Below the pieces are notes generated by a model that saw only the letters and a list, made by a program, of their open reading frames with translations, was not told the origin of the DNA and ran no database searches. A stretch of DNA of 14,566 nucleotides from an uncultured Porphyromonadaceae bacterium (GTDB lineage: Bacteria > Bacteroidota > Bacteroidia > Bacteroidales > Muribaculaceae), in the NCBI GenBank assembly GCA_947177595.1, contig CAMWUZ010000022.1:1-14566 (forward strand). Direction: 5' to 3'. Each line of letters begins with the position of its first letter. Positions within the stretch are counted from its first letter, which is position 1. The position numbers and the translations under genes are program-made. Of this stretch, positions 1-7,192 are shown piece by piece.

Positions 1-599
1 AGATAGCCGATATTCTTGGAGTGACAAACGTGGGGAGTGTGGCTGAAGTTGCAGTGATAAAATGCGACGGACACTGCAATGCGCGTGCCCGTGGCGCTTT
101 TTATGACGGCGCACGGAGTTGCGCGATAATGGCGGCGACAGGAAGCGGAGAAAGTCTATGTACGTATGGGTGTCTCGGCGGTGGTGACTGTGTGGCAGTC
201 TGTGCTTTCGGTGCTGTCAGAATTGATTCGGCTACCGGTCTGGCTGTTGTGGATGATAAAAAATGTACCGGCTGCGGCGCGTGTGTGAAAGTGTGTCCGC
301 GAAGTATAATAGAGCTACGCCCGTATGGACCGCGCGGCATGAGGGTTTGGGTAGCGTGCTCAAATCGCGACAAGGGCGCGGTAGCGATGAAAGAGTGTAA
401 GCTGGCTTGTATCGGATGTGCGAAATGTACCCGGGTTTGCACTCATGAGGCAATCACGGTTTCGGAAAATCTGGCATATATAGATGCTTATAAATGCAAG
501 TTGTGCAGAAAATGTGTTGATACTTGTCCAACAGACGCTATTCAGAAGATTAATTTCCCGGAAACCAAGGTGTTTAACAGTCAGCAGGTTGCAGAATAA
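1..599 (+). CDS. rnfB: Rnf electron transport complex subunit B, 5' end cut by window
   Basis: This is the iron-sulfur subunit of the Rnf complex, which takes electrons from reduced ferredoxin toward NAD+. The frame is open from base 3 leftward out of the window, so the real start, the N-terminal membrane anchor and the first Cys cluster are missing; the GTG at 21 is only the first possible start codon inside the window. Visible are the Cys-rich segment with YGCLGGGDCVAVC, then a CTGCGACVKVCP ferredoxin cluster, an ACIGCAKCTRVC cluster and a CKLCRKCVDTCP cluster. These are the 4Fe-4S clusters of long RnfB proteins. The gene is followed 13 bases later by rnfC. Seeing B first, before C-D-G-E-A, is the order I know from Bacteroidetes. 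Assignment is secure; only the length is unknown. Confidence 0.96.
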   Translation, partial: IADILGVTNVGSVAEVAVIKCDGHCNARARGAFYDGARSCAIMAATGSGESLCTYGCLGGGDCVAVCAFGAVRIDSATGLAVVDDKKCTGCGACVKVCPRSIIELRPYGPRGMRVWVACSNRDKGAVAMKECKLACIGCAKCTRVCTHEAITVSENLAYIDAYKCKLCRKCVDTCPTDAIQKINFPETKVFNSQQVAE

Positions 600-612
600 A
601 ATCAGATGACTT

Positions 613-1959
613 ATGGCTACATTCAGTAAGGGTGGTATCCATCCTCCTCAAAATAAAATTACGGCGGACAAGCCGATAATCCCTCTGGCGTTGCCCCGAA
701 AGGTGGAGCTGCTGCTCTCCCAGCATATCGGTGCACCGGCGAAGCCTGTTGTTGTAAAGGGCGATAAGGTTGTGCGCGGACAGATAGTGGCTGAAGGCTC
801 GGCTTTTATATCTGCTTCCGTGCATACTCCGATCTCGGGTAAGGTTACAAAAATTGATACGGTTCGTGCTGCAAACGGTATGCCTGCTACCGCGATTGTC
901 ATTGAAGCTGATGAGGAGGAACATATAGCTGACGAGGATAGCCGGATGAATCCGTCTGTAGTGAGAAGTGACACGGAATTGGAGATCCTTACCCCTGAGG
1001 AGATTAGAGAAATTGCCAGGTATGCCGGACTGGTAGGATTGGGTGGAGCTACATTCCCGGCAAGCGTTAAACTGACTCCGCCTAAAGATAATATAATAGA
1101 TAGTCTTGTAATTAATGGTGCCGAGTGTGAGCCGTATCTCACTTGCGATCATGCCCTTATGCGTGAATATGGCAGAGAGGTGGTTTGCGGCGCGGAGTTG
1201 ATGCGCCGTGCTTGCGGAGCCGGGAGGGTGGTGATCGGTATAGAAGATAATAAAGCGGATGCGATAGATGTTATTTCACGGATTTGTGATGAATATCCGC
1301 ATATATCCGTTAAAAAATTGATTGCAAAATATCCCCAGGGAGGGGAGAAGCAACTGGTTAAGGCAATTACCGGCAGAGAAATCAAATCAGGTTGCCTGCC
1401 GTCAAGTGTTGGAGTGGTTGTGCACAATGTCGCGACAGCCTATGCGCTGTATAATGCGGCGAGATTCGGGCTGCCGGTAATGGAGCGTATAGTTACCGTT
1501 ACTGGCAAGAATATGTCGCGACCCGGTAATTTTCTTGCACCTTTAGGTATGCGAATCGGTGCGCTGATAGATTATGCCGGAGGTTTGAAAGATAATTCCG
1601 GTAAGATAATATTGGGTGGACCGATGATGGGCAGGGCGGCAAGCAATATTGATTCGCCTTTGGTCAAGGGCATTTCGGGAATACTGATATTGGAGGATGG
1701 CGAATCACGTAGAAAAGCTGTTGAACCGTGCATCCGTTGTGCCCGCTGCGTGTCTGTCTGTCCGATGGGTCTTGAGCCTTATCTTATCAGTGCCTATGGG
1801 AGCAATCGTATGGCGGAGGATGCCGAGGCAAATGGCACTGCTGATTGTATAGAGTGCGGATGTTGCAGCTATATATGCCCCGCGTCGCGACCATTGCTTG
1901 ACAATATCCGTCTCGGCAAGAGGTTAATTGCTGAAAAGAAAAGATTACAGAATAAATAA
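613..1959 (+). CDS. rnfC: Rnf complex subunit C, NADH-binding iron-sulfur protein
   Basis: RnfC is the peripheral subunit that exchanges electrons with NAD(H). The 448-residue length is that of the short, non-proteobacterial RnfC without a long C-terminal repeat tail. The N terminus has the family signature GGIHPPQNK. A GGATFPASVKL glycine-rich stretch and NGAECEPYLTCDH follow; these belong to the flavin and NADH-binding fold shared with the 51-kDa subunit of complex I. Two 4Fe-4S motifs lie near the C terminus: Cys373, 376, 379 and 383, then Cys412, 415, 418 and 422. The start ATG at 613 gives the expected N terminus. It lies in one operon, 13 bases after rnfB and 9 before rnfD. Confidence 0.97.
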   Translation: MATFSKGGIHPPQNKITADKPIIPLALPRKVELLLSQHIGAPAKPVVVKGDKVVRGQIVAEGSAFISASVHTPISGKVTKIDTVRAANGMPATAIVIEADEEEHIADEDSRMNPSVVRSDTELEILTPEEIREIARYAGLVGLGGATFPASVKLTPPKDNIIDSLVINGAECEPYLTCDHALMREYGREVVCGAELMRRACGAGRVVIGIEDNKADAIDVISRICDEYPHISVKKLIAKYPQGGEKQLVKAITGREIKSGCLPSSVGVVVHNVATAYALYNAARFGLPVMERIVTVTGKNMSRPGNFLAPLGMRIGALIDYAGGLKDNSGKIILGGPMMGRAASNIDSPLVKGISGILILEDGESRRKAVEPCIRCARCVSVCPMGLEPYLISAYGSNRMAEDAEANGTADCIECGCCSYICPASRPLLDNIRLGKRLIAEKKRLQNK

Positions 1960-1968
1960 GAACTATAT

Positions 1969-2931
1969 ATGAGTAAGATTCTCACAGTCAGTCTTCCTCC
2001 GCACATACATGCTCCGGGCAGCGTTGCCGCCTGTATGTGGCGCGTCAATCTGGCGCTACTGCCTGCTTTTGGGTGTGCGCTCTATTTTTTCGGTCTTGGT
2101 GCCGCTATTGTCACCGTAGTGTCTGTTCTATGTTGCATTTTCTTTGAATATGCAATTACCCGCTGGATGCTTGGACGCACCCCTCATATCGCTGACGGGT
2201 CAGCTGCTTTGACCGGATTTCTTCTTGCGCTGAATCTGCCTTCCACTTTGCCGGTATGGACTGTGATTATCGGTGCTTTTGTTGCGATAGGTATAGGTAA
2301 AATGGCGTTTGGCGGACTTGGCTGCAATATATTCAATCCGGCTCTGGTAGGTAGGGTGTTCCTGTTGTTGTCTTTCCCCGTACAGATGACAAACTGGCAG
2401 TTGCCGGGTGTTGACCGCCTCGCATATACCGATGCCGCTACCGGGGCGACCACCCTTCAGTTGCTGAAGAGCGGAGCGGTTGAAGCATCCGATATAGATC
2501 TCTGGAATCTTACATTTGGCGCAATTGGCGGAAGTTTGGGCGAAGTCAGCGCTGTGGCTATACTGATAGGATTTATATTTCTTCTGGTTACAAAGGTTAT
2601 CACATGGCATATTCCGGTATCGATATTTGTCGGTGCGACTCTTCTTTCGTTTCTCGCCGGTATTAACCCGGTGATAGAATTGCTGTCCGGCGGATTATTG
2701 CTGGGCGCCGTGTTTATGGCAACAGACTATGTCACTTCACCGATGACCGGAAAGGGCATGATAATCTACGGACTTTTAATCGGAACGATCACTATTATAA
2801 TAAGGTGCTGGGGAGCCTATCCCGAAGGTATGTCCTTTGCCATACTTATTATGAATGGCTTTACACCTCTGATAAACAGATGTGTTAAGCCGAAGAGATT
2901 CGGAGCAGCGGGGAGGGCGGTGAGCGCATGA
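1969..2931 (+). CDS. rnfD: Rnf complex subunit D, membrane flavoprotein
   Basis: This integral membrane subunit carries a covalently bound FMN and forms part of the ion-translocating core. The 320 residues contain many hydrophobic helices. The flavinylation motif is DAATGATT at residues 155-162, with Thr161 the probable FMN-phosphate acceptor by comparison with the SGAT motif of RnfD and NqrB. Other family signatures are ADGSAALTGFLLALNLP and GGLGCNIFNPALVGR. Its stop overlaps the start of rnfG by 4 bases (ATGA), which suggests translational coupling. A separate flavin transferase (ApbE) is needed in this family and is not in the window. Confidence 0.96.
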   Translation: MSKILTVSLPPHIHAPGSVAACMWRVNLALLPAFGCALYFFGLGAAIVTVVSVLCCIFFEYAITRWMLGRTPHIADGSAALTGFLLALNLPSTLPVWTVIIGAFVAIGIGKMAFGGLGCNIFNPALVGRVFLLLSFPVQMTNWQLPGVDRLAYTDAATGATTLQLLKSGAVEASDIDLWNLTFGAIGGSLGEVSAVAILIGFIFLLVTKVITWHIPVSIFVGATLLSFLAGINPVIELLSGGLLLGAVFMATDYVTSPMTGKGMIIYGLLIGTITIIIRCWGAYPEGMSFAILIMNGFTPLINRCVKPKRFGAAGRAVSA

Positions 2932-3521
2932 ATAAAAATTCTATGTTAAGCATGGTTTGTTCGCTGGGAATCATAACCGTGCTTACCGGATTGATTTTAG
3001 GTGTGGTGAATTATTACACCAAAGATGCGATAGCTGATGCGGCTTTGCAGACAAAGATAGATGCGCTTGCCGATATTCTGCCGGAGTTTGATAATAATCC
3101 CCTTGAGCAGCGTAATTTTGCTGTTGTAAATGGTGATACTCTGATTGTTTATGCTGCGACAAAAGAGGGTGAGCCGGTAGGAGTGGCAGTGGAAAGTCCG
3201 GCTCACGATGGCTTTTCCGGAGATATTTCACTGATGTTCGGCTTTAACGCCGAAGGAGCTGTGAGCGGATTTAAAGTGTTGGCTCACAGCGAGACACCCG
3301 GTTTGGGCGCGAAAATGGAAGATTGGTTCCGCGACAGTGTGGCGTCACGGTCAGTTATCGGTCGTAACATCGGCGCGGCTGATTTCAGTGTGACTAAGGA
3401 TGGAGGAGAAATTGATGGAATAACAGCCGCGACAATCACCAGCCGCGCATTCCTTGGCGCTCTGCGTCGTGCCGCCGAAGCCTATCGGAAATATGTTTCA
3501 GAAACGAAGGAATCGAAATGA
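2928..3521 (+). CDS. rnfG: Rnf complex subunit G, FMN-carrying membrane-anchored protein
   Basis: RnfG is a periplasmic flavoprotein held by one N-terminal helix (about residues 8-28, rich in Val, Ile, Leu and Gly). The body is an FMN-binding domain with AHSETPGLGAKM, typical of RnfG and NqrC. The attachment motif reads DGITAATITS, with Thr169 as the probable FMN-linked residue. The usual motif is S-G-A-T, so having T-A-A-T is a slight variant that I expect still to be accepted. Length (197) is normal. It overlaps rnfD by 4 bases at its start and rnfE by 4 bases at its end, both as ATGA. Confidence 0.95.
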   Translation: MNKNSMLSMVCSLGIITVLTGLILGVVNYYTKDAIADAALQTKIDALADILPEFDNNPLEQRNFAVVNGDTLIVYAATKEGEPVGVAVESPAHDGFSGDISLMFGFNAEGAVSGFKVLAHSETPGLGAKMEDWFRDSVASRSVIGRNIGAADFSVTKDGGEIDGITAATITSRAFLGALRRAAEAYRKYVSETKESK

Positions 3522-4105
3522 AGTATCTTGATATAATATATAAAGGTGTAGTCACCGATAATCCTACTTTTGTATTGCTTCTGGGTATGTGTCCTACCCT
3601 CGGCACAACAGGAAGTGCTATCACCGGTATGAGTATGGGACTTGCCACCATGGGGGTGCTTATATGCAGTAATGTAGTCATATCGGCAATAAAGAAGTTT
3701 GTGCCCGCGGGGGTAAGAATACCGGCATATATAGTGGTTATTGCCGGATTTGTGACGGTGCTCCAGATGCTTATGAAAGCATATCTGCCCGCGCTGGATG
3801 CCATGCTTGGCATATTTATACCTCTAATAGTGGTAAACTGTATTCTGCTCGGCAGGGCTGAAGCCTTTGCCGGAAAGAACAATGTGCTTGCGTCCTTATG
3901 TGATGGGGTCGGTATCGGTCTCGGATTTACCATAGCGCTTACTCTTCTCGGCTCTGTAAGAGAAATACTCGGCACCGGTAAGATATTCGGTGCGACGGTT
4001 TATCCGGAGCAATACGGTTCACTCGTTTTTGTGCTTGCTCCCGGCGCATTTATCGCTCTTGGGTTTATGATAGCTTTATTCAATAATATTCGGCGGAGAT
4101 GTTAG
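3518..4105 (+). CDS. rnfE: Rnf complex subunit E, membrane core protein
   Basis: RnfE pairs with RnfA as an inverted membrane dimer of about six helices each; together they hold a membrane-embedded iron-sulfur centre between half-motifs. Those half-motifs are visible: LLGMCPTLGTT with Cys25 and VNCILLGRAEAFA with Cys108, matching the family cysteines. The 195-residue length is usual. The SLCDGVGIGLGFT stretch is also conserved. It overlaps rnfG by 4 bases and rnfA by 7 bases (ATGTTAG), so E and A are probably made in a coupled way, as expected for two subunits needed in equal number. Confidence 0.96.
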   Translation: MKYLDIIYKGVVTDNPTFVLLLGMCPTLGTTGSAITGMSMGLATMGVLICSNVVISAIKKFVPAGVRIPAYIVVIAGFVTVLQMLMKAYLPALDAMLGIFIPLIVVNCILLGRAEAFAGKNNVLASLCDGVGIGLGFTIALTLLGSVREILGTGKIFGATVYPEQYGSLVFVLAPGAFIALGFMIALFNNIRRRC

Positions 4106-4677
4106 AGTATATTTCAATAATCATAACGGCGATATTTGTCAACAATATCGTTTTCTCGCAATTTTTGGGAATCTGTCCCTTTATCGGAGTGTCGCGAAAA
4201 ATCTCGAGTGCTGTGGGAATGGGTGCTGCTGTTACCTTTGTCATGGCTCTTGCCACCACTGTGACATGGATGCTTCAGTACGGAGTGCTTGATCCGTTGG
4301 GAATAGGATATATGCAGACAATAGTCTTTATTCTTGTTATTGCAGCGCTTGTGCAGATGCTTGAAATAGTGATTAAGAAAATCAACCCCTCTCTATACAG
4401 TGCGTTAGGAGTATTTCTCCCGCTGATCACCACTAACTGTGCTGTTCTCGGAGTCGCTATAATAGTGATTCAGAAGAATATGGCGCTGTTGGAATCAGTT
4501 GTTTATGCTGTATCCACTGCTCTGGGATTTACTCTCGCCTTGGTTGTGTTTGCCGGTATCAGAGAGCAGCTTGTCCTCGCTGATTTACCGAAAAGCATGA
4601 GGGGAGTACCTATCGCCCTGATTTGTGCCGGTCTTCTCGCCATGGCATTCATGGGTTTTTCCGGAATCAAGATCTGA
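4099..4677 (+). CDS. rnfA: Rnf complex subunit A, membrane core protein
   Basis: RnfA is the last gene of the operon and the partner of RnfE. The two cysteine half-motifs are present: QFLGICPFIGVS with Cys26 and TTNCAVLGVAI with Cys114. About six membrane helices are evident, and the length (192) matches the family. The C terminus MGFSGIKI is close to that of other RnfA proteins. No strong terminator is visible between its stop and the convergent gene that ends 18 bases away; only a weak GATCT/AGATC pairing occurs there. Transcription read-through into the opposite-strand gene is therefore possible. Confidence 0.96.
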   Translation: MLEYISIIITAIFVNNIVFSQFLGICPFIGVSRKISSAVGMGAAVTFVMALATTVTWMLQYGVLDPLGIGYMQTIVFILVIAALVQMLEIVIKKINPSLYSALGVFLPLITTNCAVLGVAIIVIQKNMALLESVVYAVSTALGFTLALVVFAGIREQLVLADLPKSMRGVPIALICAGLLAMAFMGFSGIKI

Positions 4678-4695
4678 TCCTTCCCGATTAAGAGA

Positions 4696-4953
4696 TCAAC
4701 AACCTGTTTTTAAGGCTATTGCTATGCCGATACCGGTGAAGATGAAGCCGATAACAATAACCGCACTCCATATCTTTTTCAGTTTTTTCATCTCCGGGTC
4801 ATCTGGTTCGGATTGGAACAAGGGGATTGCTAAGGGAGTGGCGGAATGTTTACTCTTACGATTTCTAAGACCTTTCAGAGAAACATATATTCCAAAGCAC
4901 GCTCCCAAAAGCAATATTCCCAAGCCGGTGTAAATAAGGATATTATCCATCAT
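4696..4953 (-). CDS. Small two-helix membrane protein, function unknown
   Basis: I do not recognise a family. The 85 residues start MMDNILIYTGLG and contain a first hydrophobic helix (about residues 4-25), a basic and polar loop with LKGLRNRKSKHS and an acidic EPDDPEMKKLKK segment, and a second helix (about 61-81, WSAVIVIGFIFTGIGIAIAL). This is an ordered two-helix layout, not a chance reading. Translation could begin at either of two adjacent ATGs (4953 or 4950). It starts 9 bases after the Lrp-type gene ends, so the two are probably one transcript. The end lies 18 bases from the convergent rnfA stop. It may be an inner-membrane accessory protein, but the sequence gives no partner. Confidence 0.62.
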   Translation of the reverse strand: MMDNILIYTGLGILLLGACFGIYVSLKGLRNRKSKHSATPLAIPLFQSEPDDPEMKKLKKIWSAVIVIGFIFTGIGIAIALKTGC

Positions 4954-4962
4954 AATAGAAGA

Positions 4963-5427
4963 TTAAATAGGTATAAAATTCTCATTTTTAATTTCCCCGA
5001 GAACAAAAGAACTGTTCAAAGAACCTATGCAGTCAATCTCACCCAAAATACGGAGTAGAAATTTCTGATAGGTCTTCAAGTCCTGAGTGTAAATTTTTAA
5101 AAGAAAATCATAATCCCCAGATATATTGTAACATTCAACAATTTCAGGTATTTTTTTTACCGCTTCCATTATGAGCATCGCATTCTGAAATGAATGTTGC
5201 TTCATTTTCAGGTAGCAGAAAGCAACAAAACCGCAATTGAGCTTATCGGCATCAAGAACAGCCACATATTTGCGTATATAGCCGTCTCTCTCGAGTCGTT
5301 TCACACGCTCGAAAGTAGGCGTGGGTGACAGATGAACGGCTGCAGCGAGTTCCTTGTTGGTTAGCCGCCCGTTTTTCTGTAGTTCACCCAATATATTCAA
5401 ATCGGTTCTATCCAGTCTGTCTTCCAT
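4963..5427 (-). CDS. Lrp/AsnC family transcriptional regulator
   Basis: This is a feast/famine regulator of 154 residues, the normal size. Residues 1-60 form the winged helix-turn-helix: LDRTDLNILGELQKNGRLTN opens it, and HLSPTPTFERVKRLERDGYI is the recognition region. Residues about 65-145 form the RAM ligand-binding domain, with the conserved GDYDFLLKI near residue 104. Such proteins form octamers that wrap DNA and sense an amino acid. It is divergent from an O-acetylhomoserine sulfhydrylase, so regulation of that gene, and of itself, in response to a sulfur amino acid is a reasonable inference. The intergenic repeat at 5448-5501 is a candidate binding site. The effector cannot be read from sequence. 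Confidence 0.95.
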   Translation of the reverse strand: MEDRLDRTDLNILGELQKNGRLTNKELAAAVHLSPTPTFERVKRLERDGYIRKYVAVLDADKLNCGFVAFCYLKMKQHSFQNAMLIMEAVKKIPEIVECYNISGDYDFLLKIYTQDLKTYQKFLLRILGEIDCIGSLNSSFVLGEIKNENFIPI

Positions 5428-5447
5428 ATAAGCTTATGGCGAGTATC

Positions 5448-5501
5448 AGATAAATATTCTATGAATTACCATAATATTGGGGTTTATAAGAATATTTATC
5501 T
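5448..5501. promoter_or_regulatory. Candidate Lrp-type operator: inverted repeat with phased AATATT cores
   Basis: AGATAAATATTCT at 5448-5460 is repeated in perfect inverted orientation as AGAATATTTATCT at 5489-5501, with a 28-base spacer. A third core sits in the spacer, CCATAATATTGG at 5469-5480. The AATATT cores begin at 5453, 5473 and 5491, so they are 20 and 18 bases apart, about two helical turns each. Regular same-face spacing suits an Lrp octamer that wraps DNA. The site lies just in front of the regulator gene and upstream of the sulfhydrylase promoter. That the regulator binds here is inference. Confidence 0.6.
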
Positions 5502-5547
5502 CAAATACCGCGCTAAATTAGTTTAATTTTCTATTATTTCAAATTTT

Positions 5548-5579
5548 ATTGGAATCAAATTTATGTAAGTATAACTTTG
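5548..5579 (+). promoter_or_regulatory. Promoter of the O-acetylhomoserine sulfhydrylase gene
   Basis: TAACTTTG at 5572-5579 matches the Bacteroidetes -7 consensus TAnnTTTG exactly. ATTG at 5548-5551, 20 bases upstream, matches the -33 TTTG at three of four positions. Transcription would begin near 5586, leaving an untranslated leader of about 36 bases, too short for a riboswitch. Confidence 0.65.
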
Positions 5580-5587
5580 TCTTCATA
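5556..5587 (-). promoter_or_regulatory. Promoter of the Lrp-type regulator gene
   Basis: On the minus strand TAAATTTG (5563 down to 5556) matches TAnnTTTG, and TATG (5587 to 5584), 20 bases upstream, partly matches TTTG. The expected start near 5549 gives a leader of about 120 bases that contains the inverted repeat at 5448-5501. The box lies inside the divergent sulfhydrylase promoter, so both promoters cannot easily be occupied at once. Confidence 0.5.
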
Positions 5588-5621
5588 AATCAGCTGATAA
5601 ATAATACTTAAACATATAATT

Positions 5622-6911
5622 ATGGTAGACAAAAAGCTACATTTCGAAACCCTTCAACTTCATGTTGGTCAGGAACAGCCCGATCCGGCTACAGATGCCA
5701 GAGCTGTACCGATTTATCAGACGACATCATACGTGTTTCGTAATTCACAGCACGCAGCAGACCGCTTCGCCCTGCGCGATATAGGTAATATCTACGGACG
5801 ACTCACCAACTCCACACAGGCGGTTCTTGAAGAGCGTGTTGCGGCTCTTGAAGGCGGAGTTGCGGCTCTTGCGGTTGCAAGCGGTGCGGCTGCTATTACA
5901 TACGCTCTGCAGAATATTGCTCTGAACGGTGACCATATTGTTGCTGCCGACAATCTTTACGGGGGTTCCACCAATCTTATCAGTCATACACTCTCAACTC
6001 AGGGAGTGGAAAGCACATTTGTTGACGTAAGTGACTTTGACGCAGTGCAGAAAGCTATCCGCCCCAATACAAAACTCTTGTTTGTGGAAACTTTCGGCAA
6101 TCCCAACTGCGATGTTACCGACCTCAGCGCTCTCGCCGACATTGCTCATCGCAATAATATTCCTCTGATTGTTGACAACACTTTCGGAACTCCTTTCCTG
6201 GCAAGACCTATTGAGCAGGGAGCGGATGTAGTCGTACATTCGGCAACTAAATTTCTCGGAGGTCATGGCACTTCACTCGGTGGTATCATTGTTGACGGCG
6301 GTACCTTCCCCTGGGCTGCTTATCCTGACAAATATCCCACACTCGCCAAACCGGATCCGAGCTATCACGGCGCAGTTTTTACCAATGTGGCAGGAGCGGC
6401 GGCTTTCGTCACCCGAGTCCGTGCCGTGATTCTGCGCGACACGGGTGCCGCAATCTCGCCGTTTAACGCCTTTATAATATTGCAAGGTGTTGAAACGCTT
6501 TCTCTGCGTGTTGAGCGTCATGTTGAAAATGCTCTTAAAGTGGTGGAATTCCTTGCCAATCACCCCAAAGTGGCAAAAGTAAATCATCCCTCTTTGCCTG
6601 ATCATAAGGATCATGCTCTTTATAATGAGCTTTATCCTAATGGCGCAGGTTCTATTTTCACTTTTGAAATAAAAGGTGGAGAGGAGGAAGCATGGAGGTT
6701 TATTGACGCATTAAAGATTTTCTCGCTCCTTGCTAATGTTGCGGATGTGAAGTCTCTCGTGATTCATCCATACACAACTACTCACTCACAGCTTGAGCCG
6801 GAAGAGCTTGAGCGCCAGCGAATCACTCCTGCTACTGTGCGACTCAGCATAGGCACCGAGCATATAGATGACATTATTGCCGACCTGGCTCAGGCGTTGG
6901 AGAAGGTATGA
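5622..6911 (+). CDS. metY: O-acetylhomoserine sulfhydrylase (PLP enzyme, Cys/Met metabolism)
   Basis: The enzyme joins O-acetylhomoserine with sulfide to give homocysteine, or with methanethiol to give methionine, in the cytosol. The 429 residues are the usual length for this branch, longer than the ~380-400 of cystathionine gamma-synthase. The start FETLQLHVGQEQPDPATDARAVPIYQT is typical. IYGRLTNST, ASGAAAITYAL and VDNTFGTPFL belong to the PLP site, and Lys210 in HSATKFLGGHG is the Schiff-base lysine. A C-terminal LSIGTEHIDDIIADLAQAL closes the fold. It stands alone, divergent from an Lrp-type regulator, and ends at a strong terminator. A related lyase is possible, but the insertion near residues 225-260 favours this assignment. 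Confidence 0.93.
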   Translation: MVDKKLHFETLQLHVGQEQPDPATDARAVPIYQTTSYVFRNSQHAADRFALRDIGNIYGRLTNSTQAVLEERVAALEGGVAALAVASGAAAITYALQNIALNGDHIVAADNLYGGSTNLISHTLSTQGVESTFVDVSDFDAVQKAIRPNTKLLFVETFGNPNCDVTDLSALADIAHRNNIPLIVDNTFGTPFLARPIEQGADVVVHSATKFLGGHGTSLGGIIVDGGTFPWAAYPDKYPTLAKPDPSYHGAVFTNVAGAAAFVTRVRAVILRDTGAAISPFNAFIILQGVETLSLRVERHVENALKVVEFLANHPKVAKVNHPSLPDHKDHALYNELYPNGAGSIFTFEIKGGEEEAWRFIDALKIFSLLANVADVKSLVIHPYTTTHSQLEPEELERQRITPATVRLSIGTEHIDDIIADLAQALEKV

Positions 6912-6941
6912 TATGGGGTCTCATCCCTGTCTTTATACCAC

Positions 6942-6967
6942 AAAAGCAGCCCACAAGGCTGCTTTTT
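6942..6967. terminator. Rho-independent terminator, usable in both directions
   Basis: A 10-base-pair stem, AAAAGCAGCC (6942-6951) with GGCTGCTTTT (6957-6966), closes a five-base loop. The plus strand ends in TTTTT and the minus strand ends in TTTT. It lies between the sulfhydrylase stop (6911) and the 3' end of tRNA-Ser (6969), so it ends both convergent units. Confidence 0.9.
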
Positions 6968-6968
6968 G

Positions 6969-7055
6969 CGGAAAAGCAGGGATTCGAACCCTGGGTACCC
7001 GTAAGGGTACAACGGTTTTCGAGACCGTCCCGATCGACCACTCCGGCACTTTTCC
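6969..7055 (-). tRNA. tRNA-Ser, anticodon CGA
   Basis: An 87-base class II tRNA. The acceptor stem is GGAAAAG with CTTTTCC plus discriminator G, as is normal for serine. The anticodon stem ACGGT/ACCGT holds the loop CTCGAAA, giving anticodon CGA, which reads UCG codons. A long variable arm, GTACCC-TTAC-GGGTAC, is characteristic of tRNA-Ser. The T arm is CAGGG-TTCGAAT-CCCTG. CCA is not encoded (CAA follows) and must be added after transcription. All stems pair fully, so it should be functional. Confidence 0.97.
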
Positions 7056-7075
7056 AAAAGGTCGCAATATGTTAT

Positions 7076-7091
7076 AGCCTTCACCAAGGCT
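7076..7091 (-). other. Short hairpin between tRNA-Ser and the broken copy
   Basis: AGCCTT (7076-7081) pairs perfectly with AAGGCT (7086-7091) over a CACC loop (plus-strand reading). It lies immediately after the 3' end of the broken tRNA copy. It resembles the AGCCTTGTGGGCT core of the terminator that follows the intact tRNA, which suggests that the 3' flank was duplicated together with the tRNA and then decayed. There is no T run, so it is unlikely to stop transcription. Confidence 0.45.
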
Positions 7092-7182
7092 CGGAAAAGC
7101 AGGGATTCTTTCTACGCTGCGCTCCGAAAGCGCTCACGCGATAACGAACCCTGTAGCCGATCGACCACTCCGGCACTTTTCC
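7092..7182 (-). pseudogene. Broken second tRNA-Ser copy with 37-base T-loop insertion
   Basis: The two outer parts match the neighbouring tRNA-Ser: the acceptor stem GGAAAAG/CTTTTCC with discriminator G, the D arm CCGGAGTGGTCGATCGG, and the T-stem halves CAGGG and CCCTG. Between the D arm and the T stem, 37 bases of the intact gene that hold the anticodon arm and variable arm are replaced by four. Within the T loop 37 extra bases (7109-7145) interrupt TTC-GAA; they include a GCGCT/AGCGC hairpin. The product could fold acceptor, D and T stems but has no anticodon, so it cannot decode. It lies upstream of, and parallel to, the intact tRNA. Confidence 0.85.
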
Positions 7183-7192
7183 GTTGGTGGTG

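Noticed and set aside
4671..4694. A terminator between rnfA and the convergent small gene
   Set aside because: Only a five-base GATCT/AGATC pairing exists, without a T run.
4625..4933. A 102-residue plus-strand frame after rnfA
   Set aside because: It is the shadow of the two-helix membrane protein on the other strand and has no domain pattern.
5580..5621. A SAM or other riboswitch before the sulfhydrylase gene
   Set aside because: The predicted leader is only about 36 A/T-rich bases with no stable structure.
6969..7182. The doubled tRNA-Ser as att sites of an integrated element
   Set aside because: Only about 37 bases separate the copies, there is no integrase or phage gene in the window, and the similarity covers both ends of the tRNA, so a tandem duplication explains it better.
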